Shown: piece after piece, positions 12,601 to 24,600 of the stretch | How positions within the stretch are numbered: the stretch's first letter is position 1 | Layout: each line of letters opens with the position of its first letter | Source: Siphonodentalium dalli | Taxonomy: Eukaryota; Mollusca; Scaphopoda; Gadilida; Siphonodentaliidae | Assembly: GCA_032622095.1 (NCBI GenBank) | Contig: CP136064.1 | Location: 246,917,827-246,981,826, forward strand | Direction of reading: 5' to 3' | Length of the DNA stretch: 64,000 nucleotides | Notes under the pieces: model-generated | What the model was told of the DNA's origin: nothing | The model's input: the letters and a program-made list of their open reading frames with translations, nothing else | The model's database searches: none | Translations under genes and position numbers: made by a program

Positions 12601-15600
12601 TCAATCCGTCGATTCCAGCCAATCCCTGATTCCCTCTATCTCCTTTCTGCCCTGGCACGCCTGGAATTCCCATTTCACCTGGTATGCCATCATGACCAGT
12701 TTCACCTGTGTTACCTTTATCACCTTTATGATCTCCTAAAACAAAAATAGTTTTAAAGGGATACTCTACACCAATTTCAATAAATTCCTGGTAATACATG
12801 TAACAATGAGCTAATATCGATAATATATAGAACAATAAGTAACTTGAGTCGAAGATGTTTTCTGTAAATGTTCAGGTTAACATGTTATCTTAAAATTAGA
12901 GTTAATAATTTTATATAAATTAATTTATGGCTCCAGCCATAAGTTAAATTAAGAGTTTCCCTGTACAAGACATAATCAAATTAATTGACGGAAATTGGAT
13001 TAAGCAAAGCGTAGCACACATAATCAAGTAAAATATTATGTTGATACGGAGTGTAAACTCAATCCACTCACTGACTAGTGACTATACAATATCTTAAATG
13101 AGTATATGGGACTAGTATGCATATAAAACATTTATTTGACACATTTGTTTGAAAACTATACAAAAATTACTCGATGATAGTTCTATTTTCTCATTCCCGG
13201 CTAATCTGCCATCCATAACAATACTTCGTACTCAACAGACTTTCAAATAATGGAAATCTGGTTACCTTTGAGCAAGCCTTGAAATAGGGTGTCTGTCATT
13301 TGCAGAATGAGGTTCCCAGAGGGTGAATTTAGTGATGCTACCCCGCATAGCGGGCTAGCATCACCAAATTCACCCTCTGGGAACCTCATTCTGATGAGGT
13401 GTAAGCAGAATGAGGTCCACAGAGGGTGAATTTGGTGATGCTAAAATTCTTAAATCTACGTGTCGCGATCCCTCCCTCCCCCTTTGGAGCTCCATGCCCC
13501 GCATTGTTCGGCATCGCGGAGTGGCGCGTCATATTCATTGTTGTGTGATGCCATGTTTTTGGGCCTGTGGCCTTGTTGTTTGCATCTCGTTGCTGCTGTT
13601 CTTTATCTTTCAGGTGCTGTGTCATCAGTGCCATTGGTCCAGCTTTGGTGCGTCCTGCAGGGGTAACGGTTGTGTTACCCGCCCATTGCCGGTCGGCATA
13701 TTCCATCATGCTCTGCTCGAGTGTGATCTTACCAGGCCGGTGCTTAGCCACAGGGAGTTGGGCTGTCCAGTGGTCTCTCCTGCGCCGCACTCGTTGGGCT
13801 TCTCCCTGTTGGCCGTGTGTGCTTAATGCTTAGGGCGCCTCATAGCACTTCTTAGGCGTTTGCTCCGAATCATACCGTAGCTCGTCGGGCCATGCTCATA
13901 ATGCCCTGCGCTGTACAGCAGTATTTCTTCAGCGTCGGTTTCTCGTCAGAACTGAGGATCTGCTATAAATTGGTGCGTTTGGGCTATCTGCTGGACAAGC
14001 TTGTATATAATGTCGCATTAAAGCTGAGATCATACTCCACTCATGTATTGTCGCTTAAATATCCCATGCTGTAAGAAAGTGTTCTCCGTAGTGCATAGAT
14101 AATTGATACGGTAGTAGCAGGGCTGTCGCTGGTGGGGGTGGTGTCTCTCGGATCTGAGTAATCACATAATGCCTTGATATATGGTTTTAATAACAATCTA
14201 TGACATAAAATATGATTAAAATACTATAATTCATCACCATTTGGAACGTCTGTGTCTCAGAAAGTGTACATGAAGTATTAGAAAACAGCTGAAAAGAGAA
14301 TGTATTGGCCTAACAATTTTTATAATTTTTTCTTACATTTTATAACAATTTTTATAATTTGTTCTTATATTATTTAACAATTTTATCATATTTGCTTACA
14401 TTCTTTAACAATTTTTATCATTTTTTATCATTATTTCTTAAATTCTTTACATATTTTATCATTGTTTTCCTTTTTTTCTTACATTTTTTAACAATTATAA
14501 AAAATAATATCAAATTTGTTATTCCAATGCATTCCCTTATATATGCGAGGTGACCTATGGTTGACTTGCACATATAAGAGAATGCATTGGTACAGGGTTT
14601 TCACACAAAAATCAGGAAGCTCCCATCATAAAAGGATTAATAACTGGTGTGTAATAAATACAGAACATCAGACATGTGAAGGAGGTGAACTTTATCACAC
14701 TTGTTTGTTTTGCGCAAGTTACAACTCAAGCCTCATGGTTCTCGTTGCAATGTTTACACTCTGTGCGGTTCTGTCGATTTATTATACAGAACAATTTTAT
14801 AAGCTGAATACATCACTGGAGAAAATTGATGTTTAAAGTAGAAGTTATTGGAATTGCTACCTAATAGCCCTTCAGTAATATGTGTCCATGTGAACATGTA
14901 CCATCTGTTCCCCATATTAGTCACGCGGTGTGTACCATATTGTTATGACCACATTATATTGACCAAAGTAATTTACACTAGGAGTCAGAAATGACTTCCA
15001 TGTGATTGCCGACTTTGTTGCAATTTTTTTGACACTGGTGATGTCATAATTAATGAGCCAGGTTAGTTCTAGATGATTATACACATAGAATCAATCAATT
15101 TTATTTAGTGTATAATGATGAACTTGTATTTCACCTTACTGAACTACAGTAATGCCCTAAGTAATCGACCTCTTAACCACAGCAGAATTATGGGTAACTT
15201 TTCAGGATTTAGTCGGAAATATGGCTTGTTGCCATTCATCGGACAGCTCTCGGGGAGAACTTTCCGATGAATGGCAACAAGCCATATTTCTGACTAAATC
15301 CTGAAAAGTTACCCATAATTCTGCTGTGGTTAAGAGGTCGATTACTTAGAGCATTACTGAACTATGTTGTCCAAGTATTAACCCTTTATTCATTGAATCG
15401 ATTCTCCCATTCAGTTCAAGCCTTGAAATTGTGTGTCTGTCATTTGTAGAATGAGGTCCCCAGAGGGTGAATTTAGTGAGGCTACCCTGTTTTTCCTTGC
15501 TAAAAAGTGATTATGTAATAACAAGGATCTCAAATTTGTCACAATTCTATACAAAATTGATTAACCTCATCCACTAAAGCTTGGCTCGAATCAAATTTAG

Positions 15601-18600
15601 TGCACTATGTTAATAAATTTCGTAAAGAATTACGATTCATTAAAGATCCTCTATATAAACAAGATATTGCACCCAAAAATTATATAATAGCAATTATTGC
15701 ACCTAGTGCGAACTACTCAGGAACTCCAAAGACATCATCAGTATTTTAAGTTGTTTAAGTGTTTTGCTCACATCAGGTTTTGATACAGCAATGCTCTAAT
15801 TAATCGACTTCTTAACCACAGCAGAATTATGGGTAACTTTTCAGGATTTAGTCGGAAATATGGCTTGTTGCCATTCATCGGAAAGCTCTCGGGGAGAGCT
15901 TTCCGATGAATGGCAACAAGCCATATTTCCGACTAAATCCTGAAAAGTTACCCATAATTCTGCTGTGGTTAAGGGGTCGATTACTTAGAGCATTACTGTA
16001 TGTGTATAATTTAATTGAGCTCTCATGCGTCAGGTGTTCTCATAATCTATCTCATGATTTCCTAAAATTTAATCAAAAAATTTACAGAAAAAGTTAATGA
16101 TGTTAATAACCAACACATGAGATTAGATAATGTCACGTTCCCATGCTATTGTCTACATAGGAACCAGATGACTCGAGATGAGGACATTAACACGAAACTT
16201 ATGGCTTATTTCCCAGAATTCATGCAAATTTTAACTTCTGCTCACCATAATGAGCTGTTAATTACACCACAGTTCACTTTGATATAAATGGTGTGTTAGT
16301 GCCCGTTTATGTGAGGCCAGTCCAGATAAGTGTTTCTGACAATTGCAGAATGAGGTCCCCAGAGTGTTAATTTAGTGACGCTATCCCACACAGTAGGCTA
16401 GCATCACCATATTCAACCTCTGGTGACATCATTCGACTTTTGCTTATCTCTGGGAGGATATACATGTAGAGCTTCACTAAATTCACCCACTGGGAACCTC
16501 ATTCTACTCAGGCATCATCTTCTGGGAAGTATCTATAGTCTCAAACTAACATTGTTTTTAGTTACTTTTTCCATTCTTTTCAGTTTCTATATCCTCTAAT
16601 TTGCACAAGATAAATTGCATAATAGAGGTAACTAATGGGTGAACATCACCAACTGCAATTATGGAACTTCAATTTGATCCTAGGTCTCCCATATCAGTTG
16701 AGGCCTAAGCAGAATGAGATTCTCGGAGGGTGAAATTGGTGATGCTAGCCCACCATGCGAGATTTTATGGGCACTTTTATTTCAAAGGGTTATGCTGTAA
16801 CATACAGTTGACACACTTTTTCACCAGCGTTCTGTTTAACACCTGCACAATGTTGCACTATCATTTTTTATGATAGATTGCGGTTGACTTTAGGTAGTGG
16901 GTGGATTGAGGCCACTCTATGGTTGCTGAGCAATACTAACAGAAACCTTGCAAATGGGAACCATTTCTATATCTCCCGTCAGCCTTCGTTTGTGGGGGAT
17001 ACTGACTGATACACTACAGGAGTGCCCTAAATAATCGACTCCTTAACCACAGAAGAATTATGGGTAACTTTTCGGTATTTAGTCGGAAATATGGCAACAA
17101 GCAACAAGCCATATTTCCGTCTAAATCCTGAAAAGTTACCCATAATTCTGCTGTGTTAAGGAGTCAATTATTTAGGGCATTACTATACTTCAGCATATAC
17201 AGTAATGCCCTAATTAATCGACTCCTTTAACCACAGCAGAATTATGGGTAACTTTTCAGGATTTAGTCGGAAATATGGCTTTACTGTACTTTATATCTGA
17301 TCAGGAGTGATTTAGTGTGTCTGTCATTTGCAGAATGAGGTCCCCAGAAGGTGAATTTAGTGAAGCTATCCCACTGTGCAGGATAACGTCACTAACTTCA
17401 CCCTCTGGGAACCTTATTCTGTAAATGAGAGACACATTATTTCAAGGCTTAAGTGAATGAGTTAAATCGGACATCTGCAAACCTGACAGAAATACAACCA
17501 GTAGACGATTCTGGTAAATATTAGCCCTGTGCCAATGCATTCTCTAATATATCAGTCGCCCATACAGCACCTAGCATATATAAGAGAATGCATTGGACTA
17601 ACAATATTTACCTTGATCTTGTAAGCCAGTGCATGCTCTTATATATGCGAGGCTCCCTATGGGAGACTCGCATAAATAATAGAATGTACTGGCACATGGT
17701 CTTTAATGCTGAACCACGCAGCTCCCGTCATGAAATGAATGACTAGCTCAGTGATTGGCTTACCTTTCGGTCTCATTGGTGGTGGAGGTGGCAAGATGCA
17801 ACCAGGACATTTTGTAACAGGTGGGCTCTGAAAGAGTAATAAATTGAGTTGAAAAAATGTATGTCCTTGCCATGCTACAATATTGATATGGCCTCGTAAA
17901 CCAGGCTATAATATGCGTGTGGCTATTTTCAAGCCTGCCATAGCAGTTGAGGGCCTAAGCAGAATGAGGTCCCCAGAGGGTGAATTTAGTGATGCTAGCC
18001 CACTATGCGGGGGTAGCGTCACTAAATTCACCCTCTGGTGACCTCATTCTGCAAATGACAGACACGCTATTTGCAGGCTTGGCTATTTTGTTTGATATTG
18101 AATTTTTTCTGGTTTTATTTTATACTGTTTTGATGTTATAGAGGGACACCAAAAATAATATTAATTTTTCAATAACAACAGATATTCCTTGCTATAAATA
18201 AGTCTAGTTTTTGGACATATTTGGTTTTCAATGTATTTTTAACAGAACAAAGCAGAAAAGCAGATTGTTTGATGTTGTAAATTGAGGTCTGAAACCCTGT
18301 ATGCATCTTTAACCCTTCTATGACTGGAGCTTCCTAAAATTTTGCAAAAACCCTGTGCCATTGTATTCTCTTATATATGCGAGTCTCCCATAGGGAGCCA
18401 CACATATATAAGAGAATACATTGGCCTAACAATATTTAACTTGTCCTTGAAAGCCAATGCATTCTCTTATATATGCGAGGCTCCCTATGGGAGACTCATA
18501 TATATAAGAGAACTCACTGGCGCATAATCCTTGCACCAGCGCAACTCCCATCATAAAAGGGATACTAGCCTATGGGAGACTCACATACATATAAAGAGAA

Positions 18601-21600
18601 TGCACTGGCACAGGATGTTTAATGCTCCCATCATGAAAGGGTTAAGAGTGTAAAAAGTCTGATTTTCTAAACTTACTTCAGTAAATATCGGTGGTTTATC
18701 TGAGTGAAAGTCAATGTGAACATCTGGCGTCGATCCAGATCCGCTTCCCTGAAAAAAATTACAAAAAGATCATTTATTATAGACAGACAGACACTAAGAT
18801 TGATGAAGAGTATCAAAAGACCAATGATCCAGATCCGCTTCCTTGAAAAAAAGTATGAAATGATCATTTATTAAAGCTGTATACACATGCTAAGATGGAT
18901 GAAAGGATTATCAGAATTATTAATCTTTGAGTCTTAATAACTTGTTAACTAACATATACCTGAATATTAGTTTTAAGGATATTAAATTCACTTTTATATT
19001 TTACTTACAAAGAGAGAACTACCAGATGATTACTGATGGTGGGTGGTTTATGAATGGTCTTCTTTATTGAATCCGTCTTCTCTGTGATATATATGACACA
19101 GTTCAGGTGCACCAGTTATTTTTGTGCACTCAACTTCACGGAGTACTTAAATTCTAATAAATTTGAATAGCGCACAAACAAATGAAGTTATAATGGGAGG
19201 TACTGCACCATAGATAGTGTATGATGGTGCATCAAAATCAAAATTGACTAGTCAAACACCTGTTTGCAATAAATTTCTAATAAATGTTCAGACATTTTCA
19301 ATATAAACATTCCTGTGAATTGATTCATAATGTGGGGAGGTCTGCCTTCGTCTGACTAACGTGTGGAGGTCTGCCTCAGTCCGACTGATGTGGGGAGGTC
19401 TGCCTCAGTCTGACTAATGTGGGGAGGTCTGCCTCAGTCTGACTAATGTGGTGAGGTCTGCCTCAGTCTGACAAATGTGGGGAGGTCTGCCTCAGTCTGA
19501 ATAATGTGGGGCGGTCTGCCTCAGTCTGACTAATGTGGGGAGGTCTGCCTCAGTCTGACTAATGTGGGGAGTTCTGCCTCAGCTTGACTAATGTGGGGAG
19601 GTCTGCCTCAGTCTGACTAATGTGGGGAGGTTTTTCACAACATCCCAGGAAGCTCCAGTCATGGAAGGGTTAAGGTCACATTTTCAGACAGTATGACAGA
19701 CCGGCTGTGGCGTCTGAAAGATCTCTAGCATAATCTGCATACTCCGGGCCAATCCTTCTAACATTCAACAAGTTGAAAACTGCTGAAGTTGCAGGGGTGG
19801 TGAAAAACCCAAAGTGCTAGATAGGATATCTACTACAGAATACCAAGGAAGATATGTCTGTCGTAAAAACATCGTTAGCCACGGACTAATTAATTAAGAG
19901 GTGCCAAATCGGAGAGAGCATGGAGCATGTCCTTCCTTCATCACTTCCAAAATATTTCACATCTCATCAACGTACAGTCATCTGGGCAACTGCATATTTC
20001 CTATCTGATTTATGCCAAGTGTGAGGATAGCATACAGTAATGCCCTAATTAATCGACTGCTTAACCACAGCAGAATTATGGGTAACTTTTTAGGATTTAG
20101 TCGGAAATATGGCTTGTTGCCATTCATCGGAAAGCTCTTAAATTTTGTTGCATTCTGGGTAAATAAAGGGGGAAGTCTAATGGGGTGAATCTGAGAATCT
20201 CTATCACTTGGTGGACAATCCTAGGTCACAGCTGTTATGTATCCTGGTGGAATATATATATTTTTGGTTTTATTTCATGCCAACAATATTCAATAACACT
20301 GCACTCTATAGAAATAACCGGGAACTCAAACATTGAGTGGGCCTTTAAATACACTGAATTTAAAGATCGAAATACTAGCTTCTATATAATTCTTTATAAA
20401 TTCCCAATTAAAAACCTCAAGGAATGTATATATATGAGAGTATGTCTCAGTTATTGAAGGTTTGGGAATATTCATCTACCAATGGACGTTTTCGACAACG
20501 AGCCAAAGTTCGGAACTGTTACAAATTATATGAAACATAGAAGCTTAGACACTTTTATGCTTGCCTTCTCCTAGTAAAAAGCCTCTACTCTCTGCCGTGG
20601 CAACCCTGTAGGGCTCAGAATGTTCCTCCTCTGATCAGAGAAGAAACCAAATATGTTAAGCATTCGATGCTCCGTAGAAGCCAGGGTTGGCAAGATATGG
20701 CTGGCTTGTCGACCATTGGTATTTATTCCGCACTTTAATATGATTAGCGCAGTAGAACAGTATTAATTTCTGTACAGGTTTAAATTCATGGACTAATTAG
20801 CATTTGATGTCACCAGCCCCAAGGGTGCCTCAGAATTAATATTAGTTTTATTGCCAATTAAAGTAATAGTACATGCTTTCGCATTCTAAATACATGAAAA
20901 ACATGAAATTTAAGTCCAGTTTAGAGTTTCTTCACAAATTTAGGCTTTCATCTGGAATATTAGGGTAAGATACTGATATGGTGATGTTGTCCTCAATACG
21001 GCAGCTACAGCCAATAATTTAGAGTTTTTCATTGAAAATTTAAATCTAGAAAAATATAAAAGAAAAGTAAAAAATCCTTCTTCTCCCCCATCACACCCCT
21101 TATGATAACTTATGTTTCATATGTCAGTAAACATTAAGTTAAAATAATATAATAAGAGATTCCCACAACCCTAAACCCTAACCCTAATCCTAAACCTATT
21201 GACCGAAAAATGTAGGAATAAAAGCTTGGACAAAATTATGCATATTGCGAAAAAGTTCTAAGTAAACAACAGGGGGATAACTCCACCAAAAAAGTCGGAC
21301 AGACGTCAAAATCACAGGTGCACAGGTTCCCATGGTACTAAATATCTGTGCAAAATTTTTAAATAATTGACCTAAAAATGTAGAAATAAAAGCTCAGACA
21401 AAATTATACATGTTGCGAACATTTTCTAAGTCGAAAAAGGGGGATAACTGCACCAAAAAAAGTCTGACAGACATCATAATCACAGGTGCACAGGTTCCCA
21501 TGGTGGTTGATTTCTGTGCCAAGTATCCTGGTAAATGATTTAAAAATGACTGAGAAAAACTCCAGACAAATTTGTCCATGGACAGATGATGGAGAGGCAG

Positions 21601-24600
21601 ACGGATGGACGAGCTGATTCCAGTATACCCCCCACAACTCTTTGTTGTGGGGGGTGGGGGGGGGGTATAATAATCTAGGTTATCTTCACCATCCTCCCCA
21701 AAATTTGTAACAACTCAACTTTTAAAGCTTCTGCAGTCCCTGCACTCCAGCATTAGGCCCAGTCTGAATTTTAGTGCAGAATTTGAAGAATGAGGTCCCC
21801 AGAAGGTGAATTTAGTGACACTATCTCGCACAATGGGCTAGCATCACCAATTTCACCCTCTGGTGAACTTATTCTGCTTATAGGCTTCAGATTGAAGTTC
21901 CCAAGTTGAAGTTGATGATGTTCAACCATTAGTCACATCGATTATGGAATTTATCTTCTCCAAATTAGGGGATATAGAAACTGTATACCTACTAAAAACA
22001 ATGTTAATTTGATACTATAGATACTTCCCAGAAGATGAGGCCTAAGCAGAATAAGGTCCCCAGAGGGTGAATTTGGTAATGCTAACCCACTGTGAGGGAT
22101 AGCGTCACTAAATTCACCCTCTGGGGACCTCATTCTGCAAATGTCAGCCACACTATATCCAGGCATGCATTAACCCTTTGAGTGCGAGGTCCAATTTTTG
22201 TATGAACCCATATACCCTGTGCCAATGCATTCTCTTATATATGCGAGTCGACCATAGGTCGCCTCGCATATATAAGAGAATGCATTGGCCTAACAGTTTT
22301 TCATCATTTGTTATTATTTTTTTTACAATTTTTTACAATTTTAATAATTTTTTCTTATATTCATTAACAGACTTATTTTGTAGGTTTAGTGCCAGGGAAT
22401 CTTACGTTTTTCATGGGCATCAAAATTATCACTACGAATACTTGGTGATAGTTTTGAGTTATAACATGTCCCTAAGGTTTATTCAGTTTGTTTTTTAAAT
22501 TCGCTATAGCATGCTTAAGCATACCCAAAAAAAATTCAATCAAAAAAAGTTTTTTTACAGACTGTAAATTAGCTAGGGCCAATGAGATCGGCCCGTGGCA
22601 CTCAAAGAGTTAAGTAAAATCAGAGTAAAGCTCATGTCCTCATACCATAAATATATCACACATGACATGAAACATATGGAAATGACTTATGATAAATAGA
22701 TCCTGTCATGCTGGGAGGTAGTATGCACTACTTAGAATGGTCACACACTAGTGATACCAACTGTAATGAATGGGCGATATCGCCAATATCTCAATGAACT
22801 AAACAGCAAATACTACAATCATTACATGCAACAAGTATACCATAACGGTCTGAATGTGTGTCAAAAAGCTTACTTCGCATGCCTTAATGATATAATGGGT
22901 GCGTGAATTAATCCACATAGAGTCAATGTCTTTTATTATCTCGTGTAGAATGGGATTACCAACGATATAAACACGGATTTAACACCTGGAGTCGCTCTTT
23001 AATACAGTTAACCTTTCCATGACCAGAGCTTCGTGAACTTTAGTGAAAATGCTGCGCCAATGCATTCTGTTATATAAATGCGAGTAGGAAGCCTCGCATA
23101 TATAAGAGAGAACTATATTTACCTTGACCTTGCATTAGCCAATGCATTCTCTTTTAAATGCGAATCACCCATAGGGAGCCTCACATATATATGAGAATAC
23201 ATTGGCCTAACATTATTTACCTTGACCTTGTAAGCCAGTGCATTCTCTTGTATATGTGAGGCTACCTATGGGAGACTCACATATATAAGAGAATGCACTG
23301 GCACAGAATCTTTAATGCTACACCAGCGCAGCTCCAGTCATCAAATGGTTAATATTCGAATCTGCACTTCTATTCTATTCCAGCTGAATGAGTAGTATAC
23401 TCAAGCCTTGAAATAGTGTGTCTGTCATTTGCAGAATGAGGTCCCCAGAGGGTGAATTTAGTGATGCTACCCCGCATAGCGGGCTAGCATCACCAAATTC
23501 ACCCTCTGGGAACCTCATTCTGCTGAGGTGTAAGCAGAATGAGGTCCCCAGAGGGTGAATTTGGTGATGCTAGCCCGCTATGCGGGGTAGCATCACTAAA
23601 TTCACCCTCTGGGGACCTCATTCTGCAAATGACAGACACCCTATTTCAAGGCTTGAGTATACTGCAAACATACTGCCTCATTCATATACTGCATGAACTT
23701 GTGTCAGGTCTATGACATGCATGTTCTAACTATCTGTCTGGCCGGGAAGTCAGGAGATGTCCCCATGAATATTTGTCAGACACTATAGTATGCTCTTTCA
23801 TTTCCTAAAGTAACATAAAATCTATGTTATATGCTGCGTTGATAACATTACAAGTTGACCACGCTAACCATGTTCTAGGCTATCGAACTATATTTATCAG
23901 ATGCAGATACTTCACGCTATAACAACACACTGAAAGAGCTATGTATAATATTAGTTTTCACCCATGTCAGACCATCAAAGAGGGCTTACCCTAGATCATG
24001 CCATGAATCTTTACTCTGGCTAATGCCCGCAGAGATCATATTCCTTTGGTGTTCTGATCTGTTTTGATGGGGAACTTTATAACATTGAATAAACAATGCA
24101 GGGAATATATTTCTTTGTTTATACTTGTTCCTCAATAATCTATTTCACATTAGAGGTGCTAACCACTGTCAACTATAGTATAAAATTGCTTGAAAAGTGT
24201 TATTTATCAACATGTTGTTCGACGAAATTTGGCCTTATTATCAACACAAAGCCTCTTGATTTTAGAGTTATCCATCTTCATCCGCAATTTGGTCCAAGAC
24301 CATCAGCTCGTCGACTTTTCACTGGACCATTAATAAATCTCGATGGTGAAAAATAATAGATTTCAAAAATCGATATCTGATAACTATGAGCTTGGATAGG
24401 TGGGTTCCTCGACTCGAATGAAATATTTTTCACCCCGAATCCAAATAAATAGTAATTGGGGGGGGGGGGGGGGGGGGGGACCTATGGTCGACTCGCATAT
24501 ATAAGAGAATGCATTTGTATATGGGTTGATACAAAAATCGACCTGGCACTCAAAGGGTTAACACATTTATTTGCTCTTACCTCAATCAGTTCCTCAGGAT

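Noticed and set aside
13386-13826. Frames of 134-138 codons on both strands as a gene
   Set aside because: Mutually overlapping, no domain recognised, and partly built from a family E element; kept only as an unassigned block.
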